DNA of 64,000 bases from Oegoconia quadripuncta (GCA_949316235.1 OX438748.1:36114036-36178035), one strand, 5' to 3'; positions 44,901-51,287 are shown, numbered from the stretch's first letter. The notes: generated from the sequence alone by a model not told the origin. Translations and numbers: made by a program.

Positions 44901-47697
44901 GACAAATCCTGTGCCTCTCGGGATCTTATTACAACTGATTACAGGATTAGTAAATATTTTTTACCAGTTTTAAATATGTCCTATGAACAAAGAAACATAT
45001 TGTAAGAATTACTAACGAATGATAACATTATTTTATAATGGGATCTATTTGTTTGTAAGATTGTGTGGTTTGTTTGACTGCGCGTAGAGGTGTTGTCGTA
45101 GGAGGCGCGTAGCAGCGCACGTAGCGAGCGCTGCTCGCGTAGCACAGCTACGTGTCTTCCATACTACATGTTGGCGCTATTGAGATCCAACTAATATTAT
45201 ATTATAAATGCGAAAAGTTGTGTGTTTGTGTGTGGCTCAATCACGGGGTAACTCGGATTTGAATGAAATTTGGTACACAATAGCTAACAGTGAAAAGATT
45301 TTCATTATATAAAAATATCACTTGAAAACGTCACATTTTTAAATTTAATCTTAAAATTACTGCTCGCTACATTTGAAATTGAATTTGTTGATCTAAATTA
45401 ATTAATACTATGTATATTTCTAACATTGATTTTAGTTGACTGTAGTTTCAAAGTACCTATATCTAAACCGCAAAGTAAAATTTGTAAAAAAGTAATCTTT
45501 CTTTCTTATTATTGATTTATTTAGAATCATTTCTTATTTGTCGACATTAATTTGAAGATTTGACATTAATTTTGAAATGTTGACGGTTTTCGAACTTTCC
45601 TTGCAAGTTGGTTTATGGCGCATTTAAAAGTGTATAATTATTTAATAGTATATAATTAGACTGAATATCGCCGAGCGATCTATAGCGGTAAGTAATCGGA
45701 AAATGTATAATAGTTTTTTTTTAATAATTTTATGTTTCATGAAAGTTTGGAAATATTTGAATGTCTACTGGAACCTTAATAATAAAGCGTTGATTGCCCC
45801 TTAAATGACTTTGTGACTTTGTGTAAACGACTGATAGAAACAGCAAGTTTATTTAAAACATTAATGCTTAAGTTTATTATGTTAAACTTTAGTCTACGTC
45901 ACTATTTTTCTTAAACGGTTCTAAATTGTTTCTTACTTACACAGGACAGGTAGAACATATCATGGGACAGGACATTTTTATCGAGGACATTGTGAGTACT
46001 TCCCGAGCGATAAACAAATTACAGATATAAACGAGTCGCAGCCGCGAGTAAACACTAGTGAACAATATGCGACGACACGATTTGCACTGTCTGCAATGTC
46101 TAACATCTAAAGTTATTGTAAAGAGGAATTGACAGTTTATGTCATCTATTTATTTACATAAAATCAACTGCATTATTACAAATTGTTATACAGAAAACTA
46201 ATACTAAAATTATGCCAATTAAAGATTTTTATCATGATACTGAAAATGGTTGTTATAATTGTCATTATAAAATATTGGTAAATAACTTTAATGTGCACTC
46301 GGATTGGTTCATGTGTTCTAATAGCGATCTTCCACGAAATTAACTCGTGTTTTTAAAAGTGTTCCGTATCAGAAATACCAAAAGTGAACCATTTGTGAAA
46401 TCGTCCCGATGTCTGTCTGTTAATTACAGAAGCTATTAATTTTTAGTTGGAAAATGGTGACGCAAATAGTCACAAAAGTAAAAGTACAGTTTTAGAGATT
46501 GTTTCGTGTGGCTTCAAACTTCAAGCATTTATTTCAACGTAAGATACATGATATCATTTGTTTTTTTTTTTTATTTAAATCTACTGGAAAAAAAAGTTTT
46601 TTGCATTTATCTGTCAGTCGGTATGTTGGACATACATGACAGCTACTACCGCTTTTACTAGTAGCTACCCCTTTCGTCAGTAGTAACTACTATCCTAGTA
46701 ATATATTTATATTTATATAATTATAATTATCCTAGTAGTAACTACTAAATATGTCTTCGTGGGGGCGTGGCTATCACGAACAGTATTTAATAAGGTTATT
46801 CTGTGATCGACATTTTCTTAACGCTTTCTAAGAAAAGCATCGCAATTTTTGTTCTTCGATTTAGCTCAAAGGTATCGGGAAAAAAATAACTAATATTGGA
46901 AATAAAGTGTGGATGGAATAGATATTATCAGGTTTGAATTTCTTGTCTTCCTTTTATAAGAAGTTTGACAAAATTTGTTTTACGGATAATTACTTAGCGG
47001 ACCAGAGAGAGGAAGCAACAGTTGCTAACTGGTACAGTTGTATTTTGTTAGTTTGGTAAAACGGAGCTGCCATTTAATCCGTTTGTCAAAGTCGATGCAA
47101 AGAAAATGTAAATTTTCGAAATACTTATTCTGACTAATTATGAATTAATAATTTTGGTAATATAATACCTATATCATAATGCTCCTTAAAAATCGTCCTC
47201 CTCTCTCCTAATTATTGTGCCGAACTATATTTTTTTTAATATGACCACCTATACACACATTATGGAATACAATAAAGAATTGAATTGATGTGACCGGTGC
47301 GGCAATTAATTACCGTTAGAACCAATAAATCAAATAATAGAATACGGAACACAACATTTTTAATATTGTGGATACTTTCACCAATTATTTAGTCCCAAAA
47401 ACTAGGTAAAGCCTGTGCTATCAATACTAGATAACGGTTAAAATTATATGAGTATCTATATAAACTGACTCGGGAACAATGTTCGCACTCACAACTCGCA
47501 AATATTGAGCACTGGCCCAGAACCTGCAACCGTTGGTTTTCAAATCAGAGTCATAACCATTTACACCAGTCCCGACACACACTTGGCCGCTTTTCTTTTG
47601 TGGTCTATGTAGGTAGGTACGTACCGCGATGCACGTGTCGATGTCCCAGGATGTGCTCTATGGTGTAGCCGGCGCCGCGTCGCGCGCTCGACGACAT
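19590..47697 (-). CDS. hbn: Homeobrain-type paired-like homeobox gene, complete coding region in 7 exons
   Basis: The gene encodes a nuclear DNA-binding transcription factor of the Q50 paired-like class. The coding exons on the minus strand are 47697-47625, 36480-36287, 35251-35114, 27030-26943, 22190-22025, 20670-20526 and 19664-19590. They total 879 bp, or 292 residues plus stop. All introns are GT-AG with phases 1, 0, 0, 1, 2, 0. Landmarks: eh1/octapeptide-like YTIEHILG (11-18), acidic Gly/Glu/Asp linker (about 40-80), homeodomain 90-149 ([19 protein letters not shown], then [15 protein letters not shown]50 and N51 present), Gly/Val repeat (about 180-196), 14 consecutive prolines (243-256), and OAR-like [17 protein letters not shown] (266-282). 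The [12 protein letters not shown] lead-in and the LDLSEARVQ helix fit homeobrain better than Rx, Arx/aristaless or otp. In flies hbn acts in the embryonic brain next to Rx and otp; neither neighbour is seen here. Exon joining is inferred from signals, without transcript data. Confidence 0.9.
19665..20525 (-). other. hbn: hbn intron 6
   Basis: Holds the fold-back MITE at 20135-20397 and, at about 19970-20055, a fragment (AGGCCTATGTTTAGCAGTGG, then GATGATGATGATG) typical of lepidopteran SINE or RTE tails. Confidence 0.7.
20135..20397 (+). repeat. Fold-back MITE family 1, full copy in intron 6
   Basis: Left end TATAGGGTGAAATTCCTG and right end AATTCAAATTCACCCTG form the terminal inverted repeat. 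The copy is about 263 bp and is the one with the best-matched ends in the window. Confidence 0.78.
20526..20670 (-). CDS. hbn: hbn coding exon 6 (proline run)
   Basis: Acceptor CCGTCGACAG and donor GAG|GTATGTAC. The exon completes the split Arg codon and encodes [14 protein letters not shown], then a 14-proline run made by (CCCCCG)n, then [12 protein letters not shown]. The proline run is almost certainly length-variable between individuals because it is a pure hexamer repeat. Confidence 0.87.
20671..22024 (-). other. hbn: hbn intron 5
   Basis: Contains a dispersed-repeat fragment at 21010-21190 (TAATCCTACAGGAACCAGTC, then TTTTCCGGGATAAAAAGTTG, then ACACTTTCGCATTA), a second related piece at 21600-21720 (GAATGCGAAAG, CCCGATAAAGTGAGTAGTTC), and a SINE family B tail at 21770-21855. 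Confidence 0.6.
21770..21855 (+). repeat. SINE family B, 3' fragment
   Basis: CCGTCTGGTATTCATAATAC, then TTGCTTAGTGTGGAACTGGA, then GCTGTGTGTATAC, as in the tail of the 7.9-kb copy. Confidence 0.65.
22025..22190 (-). CDS. hbn: hbn coding exon 5 (Gly/Val-rich block)
   Basis: Acceptor GGTTGTTACAG and donor CATAG|GTACCTC. The exon encodes [18 protein letters not shown], an alternating Gly-Val stretch, then [15 protein letters not shown] and AAAFRALLH. The Gly-Val stretch comes from a (GTGGGC)n hexamer. Its start phase fits the single base left by exon 4 (G plus TG gives Val), and its end phase fits exon 6. Confidence 0.85.
22250..22350 (+). repeat. SINE family A, 3' fragment with internal duplication
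   Basis: CTTCGGCCTCATCTTCACTT, then AACCATACGTGTGTG, with ACCATACGTG repeated, then GTGCTAACCCGATGTGCATA. Confidence 0.65.
22379..22520 (+). repeat. Dispersed repeat, pair with 46.5 kb
   Basis: CTTCAAACTTAAGCATTTAT then TTCAACGTAAGATACGTGAT also occurs, slightly diverged, at 46512-46660. Type unknown. Confidence 0.55.
23047..23080. repeat. Perfect 16-bp palindrome with 2-nt loop
   Basis: Arms TTATCTGTTTAAATAT and ATATTTAAACAGATAA, loop CA. It lies in hbn intron 4. Candidate cruciform, or a paired binding site (TGTTTA is a forkhead-like core). Confidence 0.9.
23620..23680. repeat. (CACTACA)n minisatellite
   Basis: About seven tandem units of ACACTAC, fading at both ends. The open frames over it are artefacts. 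Confidence 0.9.
24020..24130 (+). repeat. Dispersed repeat, pair with 40.6 kb
   Basis: ACCCGACTGCCACGAAGGGC, then TATGTTTTTCGCGC, matches 40594-40720 (ACCCGACTGAAGAGCC, then TATGTTTTTCGCGCCTAT). It resembles a common lepidopteran repeat that I cannot assign with confidence. Confidence 0.5.
26655..26880. repeat. Degenerate GAGGTA/AGGTAAAG purine-rich tract
   Basis: More than 20 variants of GAGGTA, AAGGTAGAG and GCGAGGT in succession; purine-rich on the plus strand, pyrimidine-rich on the hbn coding strand. It starts about 60 bp inside intron 4 after exon 4. It could act as a splicing or triplex-forming tract. Confidence 0.6.
26909..26936. repeat. (CCGTGG)n hexamer just past the exon 4 donor
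   Basis: About four to five units. On the hbn strand in the exon 4 frame it reads Gly-His repeats and is followed by a stop, relevant only if the intron is retained. Confidence 0.85.
26943..27030 (-). CDS. hbn: hbn coding exon 4 (homeodomain helix 3)
   Basis: Acceptor TTCCGTCCGCAG and donor CACG|GTGCGTAC. It encodes [15 protein letters not shown] then [14 protein letters not shown], leaving one base. This is the recognition helix with Q50 and N51. The upstream junction between homeodomain residues 46 and 47 is the conserved intron site of the paired-like class. Confidence 0.95.
27488..27639. repeat. Fold-back MITE, family 2
   Basis: The left arm GACAGTGGTGTCGATTCGG continues GTTGCACAAGAACTAAAC. 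The right arm is its near-perfect inverse, ending CCGAATCGACACCATTGTC. Arms are about 44 bp in a 152-bp element. It is related to the ends of the element at 31.7-32.4 kb. Confidence 0.85.
27760..28165. other. GC-rich island in hbn intron 3
   Basis: C-runs (CCCCGCCCCCCCTCCCCC, 27852-27869) alternate with homeodomain-like AAGCAATTACGCATAC (27912) and GCTAATTGCTACCAATT (28158-28174). Open frames on both strands are compositional. Best treated as candidate regulatory DNA. Confidence 0.4.
28366..28480 (-). repeat. SINE family B, 3' fragment, minus strand
   Basis: GCGCCATCTAGTTCGACACT, then AAGCAACTAGGCTTGTATTA, is the inverse of the family B tail. Confidence 0.7.
28481..29539. other. Intron 3 DNA with local inverted CGATCG-rich segments
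   Basis: 28650-28880 repeats ATCAACGTCGATCG / ATCAACGTTGATC and CGTCGAGCGACGC / GCGTCGCTCGATG words in both orientations. 28970-29130 is CpG-rich. No gene recognised. Confidence 0.4.
29540..29780. other. GC-rich island in hbn intron 3
   Basis: CCCCCCCTTCCCCCCCTCCCC at its left edge, then TAATTACCAAATGGCTGG, then CTCGAGTGCTCCTCGAG (inverted CTCGAG sites), then CGCTTAATTAAACC. No protein signal. Confidence 0.35.
30048..30221 (+). repeat. Dispersed lepidopteran repeat (family R)
   Basis: ATCACTAGCTTTC, then TATCCCGCAGGAACTACTCA, then CTTTATCGGGATAAAATCCT, then CAAATTTCACCCAAATCTGT. Same family as 36.99 and 49.04 kb. Its nature (non-LTR or Helitron-like) is not certain. Confidence 0.6.
30222..30470. 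repeat. 72-bp tandem repeat with an internal 30-bp duplication
   Basis: Three units containing ATTAGTTAGATTAGACATAT, GCAGCGGTGGACCC and GACATGGTCGTGATGAC. The first unit carries an extra 30-bp duplication of the GCAGCGGTGGACCC segment. Seventy-two and 30 are multiples of three, so long open frames appear on both strands; they are not genes. Confidence 0.93.
30471..31339. other. Intron 3 DNA, nothing recognised
   Basis: A CpG-rich stretch at 30660-30980 and an AT-rich one after it. The frames at 30659-30913 and 31084-31311 have no domains. Confidence 0.4.
31340..31560. promoter_or_regulatory. Candidate enhancer: GC-rich island with repeated TTAGCG/CTAAT sites
   Basis: Within about 110 bp: AATTAGCGCG (31421), CGCTAATGCC (31439), ACATTAGCGC (31458), GAATTAGCGAG (31493) and CAGTTAGCGAC (31523). 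These look like homeodomain-type sites in both orientations. Position inside hbn intron 3 makes autoregulation conceivable, but that is inference. Confidence 0.35.
31700..32414. repeat. MITE-like element related to fold-back family 2
   Basis: Ends carry TGTCGATTCTG and its exact inverse CAGAATCGACA. The interior is AT-rich with TCTAATTTTAAA words and no open frame. The edges are approximate. Confidence 0.5.
32492..32795. repeat. MITE with CAGGGTGTA ends
   Basis: 304 bp, TA at both borders (CCTCTATACAGGGTGTA on the left, TTACACCCTGTATAGAGG on the right). The flanks themselves are inverted (CCTCTATA / TATAGAGG). Non-coding. Ends of this type fit a Tc1/mariner-mobilised MITE. Confidence 0.8.
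32957..32992. repeat. (CA)n microsatellite
   Basis: About 18 CA units. Confidence 0.95.
33057..34479 (-). pseudogene. AP-endonuclease domain of an RTE element, broken
   Basis: Reading from 34479 downward: a leader ([13 protein letters not shown]), then [46 protein letters not shown] and IIMLGDFNG (the catalytic Asn/Asp loop of AP-type endonucleases). A single TGA stop then falls at about 33837-33835, after which the same frame continues with [26 protein letters not shown] and [12 protein letters not shown] frameshift near 33590 moves the GIDTDHFLV motif to another frame. Further on, EEERKDEF-like basic linker sequence (about 33100-33300) follows. An RTE endonuclease nicks target DNA for reverse transcription. 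With a stop, a frameshift and no RT the copy is dead. Predicted proteins of this kind are often mislabelled craniofacial development protein 2-like. Confidence 0.82.
34269..34312. repeat. Short tandem repeat within the RTE relic
   Basis: Three copies of CTCTAACATTCCTC in a row, inside the former coding region. Confidence 0.85.
35114..35251 (-). CDS. hbn: hbn coding exon 3 (homeodomain helices 1 and 2)
   Basis: Acceptor GGGGGACAAGCAG and donor GTCCAG|GTCTGTAC. It encodes [20 protein letters not shown], then [20 protein letters not shown], then SEARVQ: homeodomain residues 1-46. The acceptor has a poor pyrimidine tract. An upstream alternative would add GDKQ before VRR, but [10 protein letters not shown] from exon 2 matches the known homeobrain lead-in and keeps phase 0. 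Confidence 0.95.
35289..35352. repeat. 7-bp minisatellite (GCGACAG)n upstream of the exon 3 acceptor
   Basis: About nine units with two variants (GCGGCAA, GTGACAG). On the transcribed strand it reads (CTGTCGC)n and lies about 38-100 nt before the exon 3 acceptor, where the branch point and pyrimidine tract should be. Confidence 0.9.
35680..35770 (-). repeat. SINE family A, internal fragment
   Basis: CAACCGGAATACAACAATGC, then TGCTTGGCGGCAG, then GGTAGCTAGCCAGGCGGACA, the inverse of the family A centre. Confidence 0.75.
36287..36480 (-). CDS. hbn: hbn coding exon 2 (acidic linker)
   Basis: Acceptor CATTTTGTCCACAG and donor CGCAAG|GTATCA. It completes a split Asp codon and encodes [20 protein letters not shown], a Gly/Glu/Asp-rich segment ([21 protein letters not shown]), and [12 protein letters not shown]. 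The linker sits before the homeodomain and is low-complexity and GC-rich. Phases at both ends fit exons 1 and 3. Confidence 0.88.
36993..37240 (+). repeat. Dispersed lepidopteran repeat, family R
   Basis: ACTAGCTTTCCTCCCGCGAC, then TTCGTCCGCGTGG, then CATGCCAAATTTCAGCCCGA, ending in a TATATATTATTTAGAT-like tail. One of the most abundant lepidopteran repeat types; classification uncertain. Confidence 0.7.
37495..37800 (-). repeat. Family L dispersed repeat, longest copy
   Basis: The inverse of 3.69-3.90 kb, including AAAGTCAAAAATGCTTTATT, TACTGCTTGTTCAAAATGCA, CAAGAAACTCGAGAGGTTGT and TAGCCTGGCATGAGAACGAG. The 68-codon plus frame here is not a gene. Confidence 0.65.
38377..38630 (+). repeat. 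SINE family B, full-length
   Basis: Head CCTGTTTGGTTTAGTGGTTA, decayed B-box GATCGCGGGTCCGAAACCC, body as in the 7.9-kb copy, ending GTCGCTGTGTGTACATAC. Confidence 0.82.
38740..39260. other. GC-rich islands in hbn intron 1
   Basis: 38740-38900 and 39020-39200 are CpG-rich with TAATTGCGTCCC, AGCTAATAAAGCGCC and TTAATATTAACATCGCG. Overlapping frames on the plus strand are compositional. Candidate regulatory DNA. Confidence 0.35.
39830..39985. repeat. Dispersed repeat, pair with 12.96 kb
   Basis: GAGAATCTGGTGTCTGTAGA, then ACAGATCACCAGGGTCTCAC, resembles 12960-13060. Type not assigned. Confidence 0.45.
40110..40425 (+). repeat. tRNA-headed SINE, family C, full-length
   Basis: Head GTCGTCGGTGGCTCAGCGG with A-box, B-box GGATTCGATTCCC, body with GAAAACATCGTGAGGAAACC, CCCCAACCCGCATTGTGCCA and CCTGCAGTGGGATG, tail (GAT)n. 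This is the familiar lepidopteran type with a GATGATGATG tail. The Asp run in the overlapping frame comes from that tail. Confidence 0.88.
40594..40720 (+). repeat. Dispersed repeat, pair with 24.0 kb
   Basis: ACCCGACTGAAGAGCCGTTA, then TGTTTTTCGCGCCTAT, then CAAACCGCTGGATGGATTTT. Confidence 0.5.
41205..41330 (+). repeat. Dispersed repeat, pair with 55.48 kb
   Basis: TTTTACCGTAAGGAAAAACA, then TAGGGCATATTAGGTAAGT, then TTTCAAAACCATCATCGA recurs at 55477-55590. Confidence 0.6.
41331..42315. other. Intron 1 DNA, nothing recognised
   Basis: The 77-codon minus frame at 41385-41618 shows no domain. 41930-42180 is CpG-enriched with TAATTACAGATTTTGTG. Possible regulatory DNA only. Confidence 0.35.
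42316..43213 (-). mobile_element. Internally deleted Tc1/mariner-group element with long inverted repeats
   Basis: 898 bp between TA dinucleotides. It begins CAGGGCGTCCCAAAGTTATG and ends with the inverse CATAACTTTGGGACGCCCTG. The inverted repeats are about 270 bp. The middle keeps only a small remnant of a transposase 3' end. Like the 13-kb element, each repeat holds a tRNA T-loop-like word (GGTTCGATTCCCAGCCGAAG here), so the two families are probably cousins. It must be moved by a transposase from elsewhere. Confidence 0.88.
42666..42745 (-). pseudogene. Transposase C-terminal remnant
   Basis: The minus strand reads [20 protein letters not shown] followed by Asn and a stop. This lines up with the C-terminus of the intact 13-kb transposase (RRLMLCSRNDGAHFEQFIS). 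Upstream the frame breaks down within about 60 bp, so the rest of the gene has been deleted. The match identifies the parent as a DUF4817-type transposon. Confidence 0.75.
43690..43935 (-). pseudogene. RTE-type reverse transcriptase C-terminal fragment
   Basis: The minus frame reads [20 protein letters not shown], then [13 protein letters not shown]. This matches the RTE C-terminal pattern (LRVTQRAMERAMLG, then IRNEEIRRRT) seen in many lepidopteran fragments. Only about 80 codons remain, and the expected AMLGVSLRD segment is degraded. The plus-strand CATCATCAGCCGTAGGACGT belongs to the typical 3' end. Confidence 0.6.
44150..44310. other. GC-rich island in intron 1
   Basis: CACAACGCGGTCGCGGGGGG, then a 14-bp direct duplication (GGCCGCCCCACGCT) at about 44260-44288. 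No protein signal. Confidence 0.35.
45185..45330 (+). repeat. Dispersed repeat fragment
   Basis: AATATTATATTATAAATGCG, then GGCTCAATCACGGGGTAACT, then TTTGAATGAAATTTGGTACA, a typical lepidopteran repeat 3' region. Class not assigned. Confidence 0.5.
46512..46660 (+). repeat. Dispersed repeat, pair with 22.4 kb
   Basis: CTTCAAACTTCAAGCATTTA, then TTTCAACGTAAGATACATGA. Confidence 0.55.
47625..47697 (-). CDS. hbn: hbn coding exon 1 (start codon, eh1/octapeptide-like motif)
   Basis: ATG at 47697 begins [20 protein letters not shown] then HVHR, ending in the donor [21 protein letters not shown] matches the short Groucho-binding octapeptide/eh1-type motif at the N-terminus of homeobrain and related paired-like proteins (consensus YSIDQILG). 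Upstream in frame there is no other ATG before a TAG at 47770-47772, which supports this start. The leftover G joins exon 2 to make Asp. Confidence 0.87.
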
Positions 47698-47729
47698 GCT
47701 GCCTGCTGCCTGCTGCCTGCCGCCTGCTG

Positions 47730-47733
<4 letters not shown>

Positions 47734-47761
<28 letters not shown>

Positions 47762-47762
47762 C
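47734..47762. repeat. (CA)n microsatellite in the hbn 5' region
   Basis: About 14 CA units, read as (TG)n on the hbn strand, 37 bp upstream of the start codon. Followed by a CTGCCTG-type repeat up to the ATG. Confidence 0.9.
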
Positions 47763-48009
47763 GAACACACTAGCTAGGTTTCATTCATGTCTCTTACTTT
47801 ATTCACAATAATGACCAAGTAAGTGTCAGTTTTCAAATCACTCAATAAAAACTTTGCCGGGAAAACTTTTGAACAAAACTTTGCAACTCCAGGAGGAAGT
47901 CGGAAACGTTCCAATGAATGTCGCCGGAGCACCAACAGGAGGAATATTAACGAATCGAGAAAGTAGTCAATGGCCAACGCCGTCAGGGGGAACCTAATGC
48001 TATTGCAAC

Positions 48010-48340
48010 GACCGAGTTTACATGAACCGAGATCGAGGCTCGAGCGGACACTGGCGCGGCCCCGACACGCGCTCGTCGCTCGGCGCTCGGCGGCGCCACT
48101 GCGCTGTCGCCGCTGCAGCCTGCCGCCTTACCGCTGTCCCGCTCCTGCGCACGCGTCGCCCCGCATCGCCGTCCCTTTCGGAGGCCCCGCCCCTCGGCGC
48201 CGATTGGAGGAGCCTTGAGGGCGGGCTCGCTGCCCCCCCCCACCCCCCCCCACCCCCACCGCCCACCCCCCGCACCCCGCGCCCGGGCCAGAGCGGAGCC
48301 GGGCGCCCGAGCGAGTGGTCGGGTGGTGCGTGACGTCACC
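48010..48340 (-). promoter_or_regulatory. hbn: GC-rich block, likely hbn promoter region
   Basis: This is the densest CpG block in the window, 0.3-0.6 kb upstream of the hbn ATG. It holds an inverted CCAAT (GCCGATTGGAGG, about 48199-48210), GC boxes (GAGGGCGGGCTCGC) and C-runs (CCCCCCCCCACCCCCCCCCA). The many overlapping open frames on both strands are compositional. The transcription start cannot be placed. Confidence 0.5.
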
Positions 48341-48593
48341 GGACGGACGGGGACAAACTTCGGACGATAGATGACGAAAACTTGGCAAACATGCGATATA
48401 TATCTAATTTGTTAATGCAATGCACCCGGAGCCCTCATTATTCTGAAATTAAAGTAATTAAAAACCATTTAATTTCTACTTCCTTACTTAAAATTTGAAT
48501 ACAGCTTTCTCCGAAAATTAAAATAGTAGAGCAGATCCGAAAAACTTATAGCAGATTGGTTCGTCCCATAACATTTAGACAACGACCATATAA

Positions 48594-49030
48594 TTTTTTT
48601 TTTTTTTTTTAATCTTATTTAAAGAGCTTAGTCATTTCAATGACTATGTCGCTCTGTACTGACTCACTGAATATTTACACCCTGTTTTTTATACCGACTC
48701 TGACTAATTTATATATTGCCCTGGCCATTTCGGATGTAGGGAATGCCAATACAGTATTACAGCCCCCAACAGCTTCAAGTGGATGGCCATATGTAATATT
48801 AGTTTGTCTTCTACATGCTTCATTCCGGACACACTCCATCAAGATATGGAAAACGTCTTCTACAACGTCACATTCTGTACAATTTGGCGACGGTACTTTC
48901 CGCATCATGAATGCAAACTTGTTAAGTGGGATGTGTCCGGAGCGAAGTCTGAAAGCCATGATAAGGAACGACCATATAATATTTTGAGCATCAGCTAACT
49001 TCCTGACCTCGACCCCACTGTGGAACATAT
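48594..49030 (-). mobile_element. 5'-truncated non-LTR retrotransposon tail
   Basis: A poly(T) run (48595-48611) marks the 3' poly(A) on the minus strand. Upstream is the C-terminal part of an ORF2-type frame. A 14-bp word, AACGACCATATAAT, occurs both beside the poly(T) (48581-48594) and inside the fragment (48967-48980). Confidence 0.75.
48675..49028 (-). pseudogene. ORF2 C-terminal fragment of a Jockey/R1-group LINE
   Basis: The frame of 117 codons includes FRLRSGHIPLNKFAFMMRKV, then SPNCTECDVVEDVFHILMEC, which has the CxxC...HxxxxC arrangement of the C-terminal zinc-binding motif of non-LTR ORF2 proteins, and ends VRVGIKNRV. The RT itself is absent. It has no independent function. Confidence 0.78.
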
Positions 49031-49037
49031 TAATTAC

Positions 49038-49315
49038 CTACTAGCTTTCCGCCCGCGGCTTCGCCTGAGTGGAATAACTCTATCGCGGAAATTTGATTAT
49101 CCCGCGGGAACTATTCACTTTATCGGGATTAAAAATATCCTATGTCATAACCTTTGAAAACCCGCTGGTACCCCCTGTTGCCAGTTCACCTTGTGAATTG
49201 ATCTCATTGGGAATCAAGAACTTAATCCAGGGTATATTCCAAAATTATAAATAATAATATAAATTAAAATTTGGTATATAATTTTATCCTAATCCGTCAT
49301 CACTCATTCTGTCAC
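49038..49315 (+). repeat. Dispersed lepidopteran repeat, family R
   Basis: ACTAGCTTTCCGCCCGCGGC, then TTCGCCTGAGTGG, then TATCCCGCGGGAACTATTCA, then CTTTATCGGGATTAAAAATA. Its 3' part diverges after about 49170. Confidence 0.68.
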
Positions 49316-49316
49316 T

Positions 49317-49412
49317 GATCGTACAAACATTTATGCCTAGCGGGATTTGAACCCGTAAGTTCTGGTTTTGAAGGCAGTATTACTACCTAGTATACCAAAG
49401 GTCGTCGATAAT
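49317..49412 (-). repeat. SINE family B-like head, minus strand
   Basis: On the minus strand, GACCTTTGGTATACTAGGTA then CGGGTTCAAATCCCGCTAGG gives tRNA-like A and B boxes, then CATAAATGTTTGTACGATC. The tail is missing. Confidence 0.65.
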
Positions 49413-51287
49413 GGAATAGGTACTTGATAGAATCAGTCACAGTCACAGCCGAGTTTAAGCAACGCCATTAAAATTCGATTAGTTACTTACGAAGAATCGA
49501 CGAACTACTTATTGCAATACGGAAAAACCTTAAGTTATCTTTATCCCACCACTGTGACGACGACAGACAAAAGATATTATACAAACAAAATTAAAAAGAG
49601 TTCATTGTCTCTCGGCGGAGACGATCCCTGAGCCAGTGTCGGACCATTGTCCTCAGCGCGTCGTGGGCGCCATGCACTCTCCTCCATCAGCACAATCACT
49701 CACAATCCTTCCTTCCGTCCTATACCTGGACTGTCTGCAACCCTCGATTAGCAGACTGTTGTTCCTTAACTGGATTATCGTCATTGTCTCTCGAGCAGCA
49801 CTCACCGATCTCTGGCATTGTGTTGTTCACAAAGCGGCCGGTCCACACGCGCATTGTGCGAGGAATTGTTTCGGCGAACGAGCTGCCTCCGGCGCGGCGC
49901 ACACTCCCGCGTGGGAACCACCGGCTAATGGAGATGTCTAACGCGTGGTGTTTCATTGAACACTATTGCAGTCGGCTAAATGAGAAGATTTGATATTCCC
50001 TAATTCCGACATGATTGCATTGTGACTCTACATCACAAACGTTTTCACGTAGCGCCGCCGCACTGACGGAACACGCGTCGCCCAAGGTGACGCTCAGTGG
50101 CTTACATAACGAGATGGGGCGATTATCCCCTCAACATAAGACATTTTGTAAAACTTTATACTGATATTGAGTAGGCTCCCCACGCTAGCGCGACAAAAAG
50201 ACCTCGTATTACACTGATATCAAAACTGCATCATCTAATAGAATGACAAATATCTTCTTTATTGAAAAATTCTGTAACATAACAAACTACACATAATTAT
50301 TAAACCAATTATGTATCTGTAGGTAATTTATATATATTTAGTTATTGTGATTATAATATTAGGTAGTTTATAATTAAATGTATTTGTATTACATAGGTAT
50401 ATGTTCACGATGGAACAAGAAGGAAACTATAGTAATTAATTTTACTATAGTTTATTCAATCAATCAATCAAATCATTTATTTGCAGTAAATGTGGTTTAT
50501 AAGGTTGGAATAGTATGTAGAGTAGTTCTCACATTTAACCTTTACCGGCATGCAACATTTTAGGTAACTTATTGCTAAATACTATATTTATATTACATTT
50601 ACATAACATTTGAGACCCACTTATCATTTCATATTATATTGTCCATTAAACGTCATAATTAAAATACTATTTAGGTGAATGTCATGTATTGGAGATTATA
50701 CATAAACTTAATGTGCAGTGGTGGCAGTAGGCAGTATATTGTGTGGTGTTAGTGACAGTTGATGATGTGGAGGTGGGATTGGTTAAAATACATGTGTGAG
50801 TGCATGTGTGAGTGGAGTGAAGGTATGCATGTGTGGTGAAGTAAAGTTAACAAAACTTTAAACTGGTGTTCAGTTTCGACGCCAGCAGATTGGCGTAGAG
50901 GGTATCTACGCAACGTCAACCACACAGACCATGGACGCATCTGTCAACACATCAATAATAATGGCTAATAGAACACATGCCCAAATACTTCGAATCAGTT
51001 GTTGGCTATTCCTGTCAGCTTGTTGTATTGTGATTAGCTCTGTCAAGGTCACGTAAATAACGACCACGGGAGGGCCAATTGGAATGCGGTACGCTGCCTC
51101 ATACTTCACCTAGTTGACAAACTGAATTCAGTGCAGTAAGTCAAACATCAGGCGTCCATGCACTGTGGGCGCTGGGCACCGTGCTGCCCGACCCACACTG
51201 TAACTCCTGGGAGTCAGTATCACCAGGAGCGCTTCGGTCAACAACTATTACAGGAGTAGAGTGCGCCCACTTGGAATGGTACTTTAA
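49413..51287. other. Intergenic DNA 5' of hbn
   Basis: A CpG-rich stretch lies at 49620-50110 (CGCGCATTGTGCGAGGAATT). 50450-50580 has (TCAA)n followed by TCATTTATTTGCAG, typical of a LINE 3' end. No gene recognised. Confidence 0.4.

Larger units (their letters stand above)
36481..47624 (-). other. hbn: hbn intron 1
   Basis: At 11.1 kb this is the longest intron. It holds family R and L repeats, SINEs B and C, GC-rich islands, a deleted transposon (42.3-43.2 kb) and an RTE relic (43.7 kb). From 45.33 to 46.51 kb and 46.66 to 47.5 kb I see only AT-rich DNA without features. Confidence 0.75.

Noticed and set aside
47983..48388. Five overlapping open frames on both strands
   Set aside because: Result of high GC and lack of stop codons in the presumed promoter block; no domain in any frame.
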